Positions 21,701 through 30,065 of a stretch of 32,387 nucleotides of DNA are shown piece by piece; the stretch's first letter is position 1, and every line of letters starts with the position of its first letter. The DNA is taken from contig NZ_BCQR01000144.1 of assembly GCF_001552175.1 (NCBI RefSeq), forward strand, positions 1-32,387, read 5' to 3'. A model generated the notes under the pieces. That model ran no database searches and was not told where the DNA came from. It worked only from the letters and a program-made list of their open reading frames with translations. The position numbers and the translations under genes are program-made. This DNA is from Actinomadura kijaniata NBRC 14229 (GTDB lineage: Bacteria; Actinomycetota; Actinomycetes; Streptosporangiales; Streptosporangiaceae).

Positions 21701-23890
21701 ATGAGAAACCTGACCGTACGCATGGCCCGGTGGAGCGCCGGGCATCCCTGGCGGGCGATCGCCGGATGGTTCCTGTTCGTCGCGCTGTGCCTGGGCGCGG
21801 GCCTGGGGATCGGCTCCAACCCCGCCGCCACCGAGGACTACCGGATCGGCGAGGCCGGACGGGCCGAGGCCATCGCCGCCGAGGGCGGGCTGGCCCGGCG
21901 GCCGGTGGACCGGGTGCTGATCACCGCCCGGCCCGGCGCGACGGCCCTGGACCCCGCCGCCGCCGACGCCGCCGCCCGGGACGTCTCCGAGCGGATGCGG
22001 CGGCTGCCCGAGGTGAGCTCGGTGGCCGCGCCGGTCCGTTCGGCCGACGGCAGGGCCGTCCGCGTGGACGTCACGATGCGCGGCCCGGAACTCGACGCCG
22101 CCAAGCACGTCGCGCCGCTGCGCGCGCAGACGGCCGAGGCGCAGCGCGCGCATCCCGGCGTGCTGATGGAGGAGACCGGCAGCCCGTCGGTCAGCAGCGG
22201 CGTCGCGAAGCTGCGCTCGGACGACCTGGCCCGCACCGAGATCATCGCGATCCCGATCACGCTGCTGACGTTGCTGCTGGTGTTCCGCTCGGCGGCGATG
22301 GCGACGGTGCCGCTGCTGCTGGCGCTGTCCTCGATCGCCGCCGCGGTCGGGCTGTCGGCGCTGGCCTCGCACGTGTTCCCGGACGCGGGGGTCGGCGCGA
22401 ACATCATCCTGATGATCGGCATGGCGGTCGGCGTCGACTACACCCTGTTCTACCTCAAGCGCGAACGCGAGGAACGGGCCCGCTCCGGCGGGCGGCTGGA
22501 CTCCCGCGCCCTGGTCGAGCTGGCCGCCGCCACCTCGGGCCGCGCCGTCGTGCTGTCGGGGCTGGCGGTCGCCGTCTCCAGCGCCACCCTGTACCTGGCC
22601 GACGACGTCATCTTCTCCTCGATCGCCACGGCCGCGATCGTGGTGACGCTGGCCGCCGTGCTGAGCTCGCTGACCGTTCTGCCCGCCCTGCTGGCCGTCC
22701 TCGGGGCGCGTACCGAACGCCGGGCCGCCCGCCGCGCCGCCAAGGGTGGGACGCGACAGCCGAAGGCCCGCGCGGGCCGCTTCACCGAGGCGATGCTGCG
22801 TCCCACCGTCCGGCGTCCCGGCGTGACCCTGGCCGTGTCGACGCTGGCGATGCTCGCGCTGTCCCTGCCGCTGCTCGGCCTGAACCTCACCGACATGGGC
22901 CAGGAGACCCACTCCCGTTCCATCCCCGCCATGCGGACCTACGACCGGATGAACCAGGCGTTCCCCGAGCTGAAGGCCAACCACCAGGTGCTGGTGCGCG
23001 CGGACGGGACGGGCCGCACCGCCGAGCTGACCGGCGCGCTGCGCGACCTCCAGCGCCGCGCCGCCGACGAACGGATCTTCACGGGCACGCCGGTGCTGCG
23101 CACCTCGCCCGACGGACGCATCGCGATGCTGCACCTGCCGGTCCCGCACTACGTGAGCGACAGGGCCGCGCAGGACTCCCTCGCCCGGCTGCGCGCCGAC
23201 CTGATCCCGGCCACCACCGGCCGCCTGCCCGGCGTCGAGACGGCAGTGTCGGGGGAGGTCGCCCGCTACGTCGACTACCCGGCGCACCAGAAACAGCGCC
23301 TTCCGCTGGTCATCGGGGCGCTGCTGCTGGTGACCTTCGCGGTGACGGCGTGGGCGTTCCGCTCGGTCGTGCTGGGCGCGGTCGGCCTGGCGCTGAACCT
23401 GCTGTCGGCGGCGGCGTCGCTGGGCGTGCTGGTGGCGGTCTTCCAGAACGACTGGGCGGAGGGGCTGCTCGGCTTCACCTCCACCGGCTCGATCGGGGCC
23501 CGGGTGCCGCTGTTCCTGTTCGTGATCCTGTTCGGGCTGTCGATGGACTACCAGGTGTTCGTGCTCAGCCGGGTCCGCGAGGCCGTGCGAGACGGCGTCC
23601 CGACCCGCACGGCCGTGCTGGACGGCCTGCGCGCCTCGGCGGGCGTGGTCACCAGCGCCGCGTTCGTGATGGTGACGGTGTTCGCCAGCTTCGTCGGACT
23701 GCACATCATCGAGATCAAGCAGATCGGGTTCAGCCTGGCGGTGGCGGTGCTGCTGGACGCGTTCGTCGTCCGCTCGCTGATCTTGCCCTCGCTGTTGCTG
23801 CTGCTGGGCGAGCGCACCTGGTGGCCGTCGCGCGGCGTCCGGCGGGACGTCGTCGTCGCACCGGCCCGGACCGACGCGACCGTAGGCTGA
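21701..23890 (+). CDS. MMPL/RND family membrane transporter
   Basis: The 729-residue protein has two MMPL repeats, about 12 membrane spans in all. Each half has one N-terminal span, a large extracytoplasmic domain and a five-span bundle. The proton-relay-type motifs are GMAVGVDYTLFYLKRERE in the first half and LFGLSMDYQVFVLSRVRE in the second. Related proteins export lipids, siderophores or drugs; the substrate here is unknown. ATG 21701 is preceded by GGGGG; an earlier in-frame ATG at 21572 lies inside the terminator and is rejected. It is five bases ahead of a two-component system, probably one transcript. Confidence 0.92.
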   Translation: MRNLTVRMARWSAGHPWRAIAGWFLFVALCLGAGLGIGSNPAATEDYRIGEAGRAEAIAAEGGLARRPVDRVLITARPGATALDPAAADAAARDVSERMRRLPEVSSVAAPVRSADGRAVRVDVTMRGPELDAAKHVAPLRAQTAEAQRAHPGVLMEETGSPSVSSGVAKLRSDDLARTEIIAIPITLLTLLLVFRSAAMATVPLLLALSSIAAAVGLSALASHVFPDAGVGANIILMIGMAVGVDYTLFYLKREREERARSGGRLDSRALVELAAATSGRAVVLSGLAVAVSSATLYLADDVIFSSIATAAIVVTLAAVLSSLTVLPALLAVLGARTERRAARRAAKGGTRQPKARAGRFTEAMLRPTVRRPGVTLAVSTLAMLALSLPLLGLNLTDMGQETHSRSIPAMRTYDRMNQAFPELKANHQVLVRADGTGRTAELTGALRDLQRRAADERIFTGTPVLRTSPDGRIAMLHLPVPHYVSDRAAQDSLARLRADLIPATTGRLPGVETAVSGEVARYVDYPAHQKQRLPLVIGALLLVTFAVTAWAFRSVVLGAVGLALNLLSAAASLGVLVAVFQNDWAEGLLGFTSTGSIGARVPLFLFVILFGLSMDYQVFVLSRVREAVRDGVPTRTAVLDGLRASAGVVTSAAFVMVTVFASFVGLHIIEIKQIGFSLAVAVLLDAFVVRSLILPSLLLLLGERTWWPSRGVRRDVVVAPARTDATVG

Positions 23891-23895
23891 TCGAC

Positions 23896-25050
23896 ATGGA
23901 TGAACGGTCCGGAACCGGTCGGCTCCGCCGCTGGTACACCCTCGCCTGGGTGCTGGGCGGCCTGTGGCCCCCGGTGATCGCCGTGCTCGACGAGCCCGGA
24001 CCCGCCAAGTACTGGTCGCTGACCCTGTCGGCCGTGCTCGGTCTCGCCTACGCGGCCGTGGGACGCCTCCCACGGCCGCTGGGCCCGCGCGCCTACCTGT
24101 GCGTGCTGGTCCTCGGCCTCGGCGCGCTGTCGCTGATGTCGGGCGGGGCGCCGCTGTTCGTCGCGGCGGTCCCGCAGTTCTGGTTCCTCGCCCGGCGACC
24201 GCGCGAGGCCCTGGCCGCGAGCGGGGCCGGGGCGGTGGCCGTCGTCGTCGGCGGCCTGGTCGGGCACGGCCAGGTGGGCGCCGGTGCCGCCGTCACGGTC
24301 ATCGCCTACGTCGTGTCGGCGCTGCTGGGGCTGGGGGTGCATCGGTTCCTGCGGGACAACGAGGACCGCACCCGCCGCCTCGACGCCGAACTGGTCGAGA
24401 CCCGGAACCAGCTGGCCGAGGCGCACCGGCGGCAGGGCGCGACCGAGGAACGCGAACGCCTCGCCCGGGAGATCCACGACACCCTCGCCCAGGGACTGGC
24501 GTCCATCGTCGTGCTGGCCGAGGCCGCCCGCACCAACCTCGACGGCGACCCCGCCCGGAGCGCCCGGCAGCTGACGTCCATCGAGAACACCGCCCGCGAG
24601 AACCTCGCCGAGGCCCGCGCGCTGGTCGGCTCCGCGCCGCAGGAGGGCGTCGCGTCCGGCTCGGTGGCGCGGGCGCTGCGCCGCACGCTGGACCGGTTCG
24701 CCGAGGACACCGGCATCACCGTCACCGCCGAGCTGCCCGACGTCGAGTGCGACCGGCCGACCCGGATCGCGCTGCTGCGCTGCACGCAGGAGTCGCTGGC
24801 CAACGTCCGCAAGCACGCGGACGCCACCACGGTCGGCGTCGTGCTGGAACGGCACCCGCACGGCGTCGAGCTGGAGATCACCGACGACGGGAAGGGCTTC
24901 GTCGTCGCGCGGGCGCGGGGCTTCGGCCTGGACGGGATGCGCCGCCGTCTGGCCGAGCTCGGCGGCGAGCTGACCGTCACCAGCTCCCTCGGCGACGGCA
25001 CCCGCGTGCTCGCCGTGCTTCCCCTCAGCGACGACCCGGAGGTCAAGTGA
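23896..25050 (+). CDS. Two-component sensor histidine kinase (NarL partner type)
   Basis: The 384-residue kinase has about four to five N-terminal membrane segments (about 15-150) with no sizeable extracellular sensor. A coiled linker and a HisKA_3 dimerisation domain with phospho-acceptor H194 in REIHDTLAQG follow. The C-terminal HATPase has N-box QESLANVRKHA and G-box DDGKGF. Kinases with short-looped membrane sensors often detect envelope stress or membrane-active compounds, which would suit the neighbouring MMPL transporter; this is inference. It starts five bases after the MMPL stop and overlaps the regulator gene by GTGA. Confidence 0.93.
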   Translation: MDERSGTGRLRRWYTLAWVLGGLWPPVIAVLDEPGPAKYWSLTLSAVLGLAYAAVGRLPRPLGPRAYLCVLVLGLGALSLMSGGAPLFVAAVPQFWFLARRPREALAASGAGAVAVVVGGLVGHGQVGAGAAVTVIAYVVSALLGLGVHRFLRDNEDRTRRLDAELVETRNQLAEAHRRQGATEERERLAREIHDTLAQGLASIVVLAEAARTNLDGDPARSARQLTSIENTARENLAEARALVGSAPQEGVASGSVARALRRTLDRFAEDTGITVTAELPDVECDRPTRIALLRCTQESLANVRKHADATTVGVVLERHPHGVELEITDDGKGFVVARARGFGLDGMRRRLAELGGELTVTSSLGDGTRVLAVLPLSDDPEVK

Positions 25051-25697
25051 ACGAGCGGACGGTCCGCGTCGTCCTGGTGGACGACCACGTCGTGATGCGC
25101 GCGGGGGTGGCCGCGCTGCTGGCCGCCGAACCCGGCATCGAGATCGTGGGCGAGGCGGGCGACGGCCGGGAGGGCGCCGAGCTCGTCGAGCGCCTGGAAC
25201 CCGACGTCGTCCTGCTGGACCTGCGGATGCCCGAGCTGGACGGGGTCGCCGCCACCGCCCGGATCGTCGCCGGGCCCGCGCCGACCCGGGTGCTGATCCT
25301 GACGACCTACGACACCGACGAGGAGATCGAGCGCGCCGTCGAGGCCGGGGCCGTCGGATACCTGCTCAAGGACGCCACCCGCGCGCAGCTGGTCGACGCC
25401 ATCCGCGCCGCGGCGCGGGGGGAGACCGTTCTCGCGCCGCGGGTCGCCGAGCGGCTGGTCGCCCGGATGCGCCGCCCCGCGCCGGTGACGCTCACCCCGC
25501 GCGAGGTGGACGTGCTGACCGCCGTCGCCGACGGCCTGTCCAACGCCGAGATCGGCGACCGGCTGTTCATCGGGGAGGCGACCGTCAAGACGCACCTGCT
25601 GCGCGTGTTCGCCAAACTGGACGTCAGCGACCGCACGCGCGCCGTGGTCGTCGCGATGGAACGCGGCCTGCTGCCCCGCCGGGGATCAGTCCGGTGA
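25047..25697 (+). CDS. NarL/FixJ family response regulator
   Basis: The 216-residue regulator has a receiver domain with acidic pair D12-D13 and phospho-acceptor D58 in LLDLRMPELDG. The conserved Thr (LTTYDTD) and Lys (YLLKDA) follow. A LuxR-type helix-turn-helix runs from LTPREVDVLTAVADGLS through GEATVKTHLLRVFAKL. GTG 25047 overlaps the kinase stop, so the pair is coupled. Its 3' end overlaps the convergent PH-domain gene by 12 bp. Confidence 0.95.
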   Translation: MNERTVRVVLVDDHVVMRAGVAALLAAEPGIEIVGEAGDGREGAELVERLEPDVVLLDLRMPELDGVAATARIVAGPAPTRVLILTTYDTDEEIERAVEAGAVGYLLKDATRAQLVDAIRAAARGETVLAPRVAERLVARMRRPAPVTLTPREVDVLTAVADGLSNAEIGDRLFIGEATVKTHLLRVFAKLDVSDRTRAVVVAMERGLLPRRGSVR

Positions 25698-26204
25698 CGC
25701 GTCCTCGGCGCCGAAGATGACCGAGGAGACCTCCAGGTACAGCTGCTCCGGGTACGGCATGAACTTCACGTTCCGCAGCGCCTGCTTCTGGCCCGCCGAC
25801 TCCATCACGAACTCGCCGTAGCCCAGCAGACGGCCCGTCAGCGAACGCTCCAGCTTGATGTCGGTGACCTTCGCCAGCGGCATCATCGCGACCGTGCGGC
25901 TCAGCACGCCCCTGATGACCATCACCCGGTGCTCGGTCACCAGGAAGAACTCGATCGACCAGGCGAGGACCTTCCACATCAGATAGCCGAGCGTCACCAC
26001 CCACAGCCACCACACCCAGGCCGTCCCGACCGCCGCGCTCAGCAGCGCGCACGCGACCAGCCCGACCACCACGACCGCGACCGGGGTCAGCAGCACGGCC
26101 GGGTGCCGCCGCACCGCGATGACGCGTCCCTCGTGGGACATGAGATACCGGTCAACGGTCCGTGATCCCGCGTCGCGGAAGACGACCATGTCCTGCACGT
26201 TCAT
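25686..26204 (-). CDS. PH domain-containing membrane protein
   Basis: The 172-residue protein has two adjacent membrane spans (about 38-60 and 63-86) and a C-terminal bacterial PH-like domain (bPH_2/DUF304-type). The domain runs from FLVTEHRVMVIRGVLSRTVAMMPLAKVTDIK to YGEFVMESAGQKQALRNVKFMPYPEQLYLEV. Such proteins sit at the inner face of the membrane; function is unknown. ATG 26204 with GAGG eight bases upstream is preferred to an in-frame ATG at 26405. It overlaps the end of the response regulator gene tail to tail. Confidence 0.88.
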   Translation of the reverse strand: MNVQDMVVFRDAGSRTVDRYLMSHEGRVIAVRRHPAVLLTPVAVVVVGLVACALLSAAVGTAWVWWLWVVTLGYLMWKVLAWSIEFFLVTEHRVMVIRGVLSRTVAMMPLAKVTDIKLERSLTGRLLGYGEFVMESAGQKQALRNVKFMPYPEQLYLEVSSVIFGAEDASPD

Positions 26205-26760
26205 CGCGATGTCCTCGTCATGATCTGTTGGGGTCAACGGTATCCGACCCGGACGGCCCGGGGCAGTGCCCGCGCGGAGGGTTGTGGGCAACGACCCGAC
26301 GACGGCCCGCCACCCGTCGAGCGACAACCCGCCGTCCGCGAAGCGACGGCCCCGACGACGATGCGGCGGCGCCGTTGGTGACCGGCGGCGATGCCGATGA
26401 CCCACCGTGTTCGCCGCGGTGACGGCCCGACTCCAGGCGCCGCCTCCGGGACCGGGCGGCTCCGGGCGGCTCCGGATGCGCCCCGATCATGTGAGAGCCG
26501 ACGAGGTGCACGACCCCCGGGCGCTCCAGGCGGACCCCGGCGTCTCCATGGCGGCGCAGGACCAGCGCGTCGAACTCCGAACGCGCGACCGAACGCGCGA
26601 CTGGGCCCGTCCGCCTCAACGTTGGTCCACCTCAACGCCGGTGGTTCCCGGCCTTCGACGGCGGCGACGGGACGATCTTCGGGTATGCCGACCAGGGGAG
26701 CGATCTGGGAGAAGCGCTGCACAGCCTGTGAGCCATGGCGACGCTCGGTCCGGTGGTGGC
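26205..26760. other. 556-bp stretch without a confident gene; coding-like fragments
   Basis: No complete gene can be supported. Two short stretches look protein-like. On the plus strand RRWFPAFDGGDGTIFGYAD...EALHSL ends in TGA at about 26729-26731. On the minus strand EFDALVLRRHGDAGVRLERP and VVHLVGSHMIGAH lie at about 26470-26580, with GC-rich third positions. Neither has an upstream domain or good start, and they lie on opposite strands, so they may be remnants of decayed genes. Confidence 0.35.
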
Positions 26761-27741
26761 TCAGGTGGGCAGGGCGGCGAGCCAGTCGGTCAGGAGCCGG
26801 TTGACCTCGGCGGGGCGTTCCTGCTGGATCCAGTGGCCGCAGCCGTCGAGGATGTGGCAGGACATCAGGCCCGGCAGCGTGACCGGGTACGCCTCGATCG
26901 CGTCGGCCAGCCAGGTCGTGGAGGCGTCCAGGCCGCCGCCGGCGAACAGGGACGGCTGGGTGATGGGGGCGCCGTCGAAGGCGGCGAGGTCCTCCCAGTC
27001 GCGGTCCATGTTCCGGTAGCGGTTGAGCGCTCCGGTCATGCCGGTCCGCTCGAACTCCCCGGCGTAGACGTCGAGGTCCCTGTCGCTGAGCCAGGCGGGC
27101 AGGCGGCCGGCGGGCAGGCGGTCCCGCAGCGTCCCGCCCCTGCTGACGAAGTGCGGGTCGGGAGCTCCGGGCGCGGGCATGGTGTCGGCGGACAAGGCCG
27201 CGTAGAAGCCCGCGAGCCAGCCGCGGACGTCGGGTTCGATCTCGGCCTCGGCGCGGCCCGGCTCCTGGAAGTAGGAGACGTAGAACTCCTCCTCCCCGCC
27301 CATCCGCGCGAAGACCTCGCCGGGGCGGGGGCCGCCGCGCGGGGCGTAGGGAACGCTCAGCAGTCCCACGGCGCGGAAGACCTCCGGCCTGAGCAGGGCG
27401 GAGTCGGCGGCGATGGTCGCGCCCCAGTCGTGGCCGACGACCACCGCCGACTCCTCGCCCAGGGCCCGCACGACCGAGACGTTGTCCTCCACGAGGTCGA
27501 CCATCCGGTACGCGTCCGCCGCGACCGGCTTGGAGGAGCGGCCGTAGCCGCGGACGTCGATGGCGACCGCGCGGTATCCCGCCGCCGCGAGTGCCGGCAG
27601 TTGGTGGCGCCAGGAGTACCAGGACTCCGGGAAGCCGTGCACGAGCAGCACCAGCGGCCCGGTTCCCTGCTCCACGAGGTGGATCCGGCCTCCCGGGGAG
27701 GAGACCAGCCGGTGCGTGACCTCGGGGGTGTGCTGCGACAT
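26761..27741 (-). CDS. Alpha/beta hydrolase, epoxide hydrolase type
   Basis: The 326-residue alpha/beta hydrolase has the oxyanion motif HGFPESWYSW (about 35-44) and nucleophile-elbow aspartate D105 in GHDWGA. The catalytic histidine H303 lies in GCGHWIQQERP. An aspartate nucleophile with HGxP and GHDWG is the pattern of soluble epoxide hydrolases, which open epoxides to diols; haloalkane dehalogenases are close relatives. A cap domain fills about 135-250. AAGGAG lies five bases before ATG 27741. It is a single gene, with no pathway genes beside it. Confidence 0.9.
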   Translation of the reverse strand: MSQHTPEVTHRLVSSPGGRIHLVEQGTGPLVLLVHGFPESWYSWRHQLPALAAAGYRAVAIDVRGYGRSSKPVAADAYRMVDLVEDNVSVVRALGEESAVVVGHDWGATIAADSALLRPEVFRAVGLLSVPYAPRGGPRPGEVFARMGGEEEFYVSYFQEPGRAEAEIEPDVRGWLAGFYAALSADTMPAPGAPDPHFVSRGGTLRDRLPAGRLPAWLSDRDLDVYAGEFERTGMTGALNRYRNMDRDWEDLAAFDGAPITQPSLFAGGGLDASTTWLADAIEAYPVTLPGLMSCHILDGCGHWIQQERPAEVNRLLTDWLAALPT

Positions 27742-28054
27742 GTGTCTCCTTCGGGACGGCTCACTTCCGCCGTTTCGTCGAGCCGATGCCGATCATGCAC
27801 GGGGCTCCGCCCGGAGGACGAGTTCGTTTGCCGACCCGGCAAATCCGGGCCTCGGAACCGTCGTCAGAGCTCACGCCATGTCCTGCCCGGACGACCGCCT
27901 TCGCTTTGGCGGCAAGGCCCGGGACGTTCCGTTCACGGAGGCGGCCCGGGATCCGTCGCGAACGCCCCGGTGGCGGGGTGGTGGGGATTGTTCTCGCGGG
28001 GTGTTGTTTTCGTTGGTCTTGTGCGGGGGGTGATCGGCGACGGAGGATGGCGGC
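27742..28054. other. 313-bp divergent spacer
   Basis: This separates the hydrolase gene (leftward) from the 214-aa gene (rightward) and must hold both promoters. The part at about 27985-28020 is T-rich (GTTGTTTTCGTTGG) compared with its surroundings. No clear hexamer pair, gene or strong repeat was found. Confidence 0.4.
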
Positions 28055-28699
28055 ATGGACGGCACGAAGGTGCCCCACCCCCGGGCGGGCGACGGAGGGC
28101 CCGGGGCGGGGAACGGCGGGCCGCGGGGCGCGCGCGGGGAGTTCGTGTCCGACGTCACCGGGCGGCCGGTGTGGCGGCTGCTGCTGCGCGGGCTCGGCGT
28201 CTACCTGCCGGGGTGGCGGCCCCCCGAGGGCGCGTCGCCGGTGGCGGGCGTGACGGTCGGACCGCCGGCGTTCGTGAACGGCGGGTCCGGCTTCGGCCTG
28301 CACCTGCCCGCCCGGCGCGAGGGCCTGGAGCCCGACCGGGAGATCTACGTCCGGGGCCGCGAGGACCCCAGCTTCGGCATCGTCATCGCCGGGCCGTCGG
28401 AGGCCGTCGGCAGCCGTGTGGTGGACGCCGAGGGGCTGGTGCGGTTCGCGCGGCGGCTGACGTTCGAGGAGCTGTTCGAGAACGGCGACCCCAAGTCGGT
28501 GCCGTACGCGGTGCGCGCGGCGCGGGCGGTGCAGAACGTGGTGTTCCTCGACCGCGCCGCCGGGGTGGGGCTGTGCGCCGAGGTCGATCCGGCGAGCGGG
28601 GCCGTGTGGTGCCCGGTGCTGGTGCGGATCGGGGCCCCGCACGAGCGGACCGTGCGGGCCTACGGGTTGGCGCCCCAGACGGTCAGGTCCCACAGCTGA
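28055..28699 (+). CDS. Hypothetical protein, 214 aa
   Basis: I do not recognise a family. The Gly/Pro-rich N-terminus (1-30) is probably disordered. The rest looks like a soluble mixed alpha/beta protein with no signal peptide or membrane span. Notable blocks are FVNGGSGFGLHLPARREGLEPDREIYVRG and RLTFEELFENGDPKSVPYAVRAARAVQNVVFLD. GGAGGA upstream of ATG 28055 supports the start, and codon use matches real genes nearby. The last 40 bases overlap the end of the convergent coiled-coil gene. Confidence 0.65.
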   Translation: MDGTKVPHPRAGDGGPGAGNGGPRGARGEFVSDVTGRPVWRLLLRGLGVYLPGWRPPEGASPVAGVTVGPPAFVNGGSGFGLHLPARREGLEPDREIYVRGREDPSFGIVIAGPSEAVGSRVVDAEGLVRFARRLTFEELFENGDPKSVPYAVRAARAVQNVVFLDRAAGVGLCAEVDPASGAVWCPVLVRIGAPHERTVRAYGLAPQTVRSHS

Positions 28700-29844
28700 T
28701 GGGACGGCAGGCGGCGCAGGCGCTCGGCGGCGGCTGAGGGGTCCCAGAACACCTCGTCGCTCTCCAGCTCCAGCGACTGGGCCGGGGTGAGGATCGCGCA
28801 CAGCAGCTCGTCGCGGGTGCGCACGGCCATCAGCGGCCCGATCTGGGCGACCGCGCCGCCGCTCTCGTACAGGGTGCGCAGCAGCGCCTTCAACGCCGCC
28901 TCGTCCTCGGGCGGCCGGACCGGGCTGACCCGCTGGGGGAGCACGCCGCCCGGCTCGCGGGACAGGCCGCCGGGCCCGCCGTTGCGGGGCAGGTCCGCGC
29001 CGGTCGAGATGAGCACGGCGGTGAACGCGCCCGCCAGGTCGTCGGAGTGCTGGCCGCCGAGGAAGTAGCGGCGGCGCTCGGGGGAGCCGGGGGCCGTCCC
29101 GTCGGGGCCCTCCACGGTCCGGAACCGGATCTCCAGCCGGCCGGCCAGCACCGACCGCTCGTACACCTCGGTGAGGATGTCCTCCAGCGGCGCGTCGCGC
29201 GTCCACAGCCGCCCGGTCGCGGTGACGGCCGCGCCGCCGTTGCCGCGGTGGCCGGTCAGCGTGGTGGTGACCGCGTCGTCGAGGCTGCCCTCGGTGAACT
29301 GGAGCAGCTCGGCGACGACGTCCTCGACGTCCTCCAGCGTGCGGGTGAGGGTGCGCTGGAGCTCCAGGATCTCCGCGCCGCTGCGTTCCAGGTCGGTGAG
29401 GCGGTCCAGGGCGGTGTCGACCTTGCCCTCCATGGTGGCGGCGCCGGTGGCGGTGACGGTGCGGACCGAGGTCTCGACCTCGCCGAGCTTGCGGCGCAGC
29501 GCGGCCAGCGTGACGCGCTGCTGCTCCAGCTCGTGCAGCCGCCCGGCCTGGGCGCGGACGAACTCGTCGGCGTGGTGCACGACGGTCGCCAGCTCCTCGA
29601 CGCGGTCGGTGTTGTGCCGCAGCCGCGAGTCCAGGGCGGGCAGCACCTCGCGCTTGACCTTCGACAGCTCGGCGGTGAGCTGCTCGCCGACCGTCACCAG
29701 CACGCTGTTCTGCTTGCTGACCTGCTCGTTCAGCTCGTCGATGCGCCGGACGAACGCGCGCTGCTGGTCCCGGCTCTGCTTGCTCGCGTACAGTTCGAGC
29801 GCCCCGACCATGACGCACATCACCACGAGGATGGCGGTGGTCAT
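28660..29844 (-). CDS. Membrane-anchored coiled-coil protein, unknown function
   Basis: The 394-residue protein has one N-terminal membrane span (about 3-18), a long charged helical or coiled-coil region (about 25-185, heptad-like, rich in Glu, Arg and Leu) and a C-terminal globular region (about 190-394) that I cannot assign. The design resembles membrane-tethered scaffolding or signalling proteins. ATG 29844 has no Shine-Dalgarno sequence of its own. Its first bases overlap the stop of a 40-codon ORF by ATGA, so translation is probably coupled. It lies downstream of the GlnX/GlnH-like genes. Confidence 0.75.
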   Translation of the reverse strand: MTTAILVVMCVMVGALELYASKQSRDQQRAFVRRIDELNEQVSKQNSVLVTVGEQLTAELSKVKREVLPALDSRLRHNTDRVEELATVVHHADEFVRAQAGRLHELEQQRVTLAALRRKLGEVETSVRTVTATGAATMEGKVDTALDRLTDLERSGAEILELQRTLTRTLEDVEDVVAELLQFTEGSLDDAVTTTLTGHRGNGGAAVTATGRLWTRDAPLEDILTEVYERSVLAGRLEIRFRTVEGPDGTAPGSPERRRYFLGGQHSDDLAGAFTAVLISTGADLPRNGGPGGLSREPGGVLPQRVSPVRPPEDEAALKALLRTLYESGGAVAQIGPLMAVRTRDELLCAILTPAQSLELESDEVFWDPSAAAERLRRLPSHQLWDLTVWGANP

Positions 29845-29963
29845 GGCGCCGTCCGGCCGGGCTCGGGGAGCGTCACGGCCGGGAGCTGGTGGGTGACGAG
29901 GGAAGGTCGGGCGTCACAGCGCCGGGAGCCGCCGCGCCGGGGGCGTGGCAACGGGTAGGGCAT
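29841..29963 (-). CDS. Small ORF (40 aa) coupled to the coiled-coil gene
   Basis: ATG 29963 is preceded by GAGGAG with a 5-nt gap. The 40-codon frame (MPYPLPRPRRGGSRRCDARP, then SLVTHQLPAVTLPEPGRTAP) ends in a TGA that overlaps the next ATG by four bases. The product is basic and Pro-rich, with no recognised domain. It may be a leader peptide that delivers ribosomes to the next gene, which lacks a ribosome-binding site, or a real small protein. Confidence 0.5.
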   Translation of the reverse strand: MPYPLPRPRRGGSRRCDARPSLVTHQLPAVTLPEPGRTAP

Positions 29964-30004
29964 GGACACTCCTCGCCGGCCGGTCGGCATTTCCGAAACG
30001 TGTT

Positions 30005-30055
30005 GTGATCGCGACCATAACTTACGATCACGCGCGGCGACCATGACTTACGTAA
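30005..30055 (-). promoter_or_regulatory. Direct-repeat and palindrome cluster upstream of the small ORF
   Basis: GCGACCATRACTTACG occurs twice (30011-30026 and 30037-30052) with one mismatch and a 26-bp period. GTGATCG (30005-30011) and CGATCAC (30025-30031) are inverted, and TTACGTAA (30048-30055) is a palindrome. The cluster is AT-richer than its surroundings and sits 42-92 bp before the small ORF start. It looks like a regulated promoter. Confidence 0.55.
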
Positions 30056-30065
30056 CCGACAGATC

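Noticed and set aside
21622..25050. 1142-codon plus-strand frame
   Set aside because: The first two thirds are a shadow of the MMPL gene in another frame, with Arg/Gly/Ala-rich translation. Only the part from 23896 (histidine kinase) is real.
26407..28737. 776-codon plus-strand frame
   Set aside because: It is antisense to the hydrolase gene and out of frame with the 214-aa gene, with no domain and shadow-like composition.
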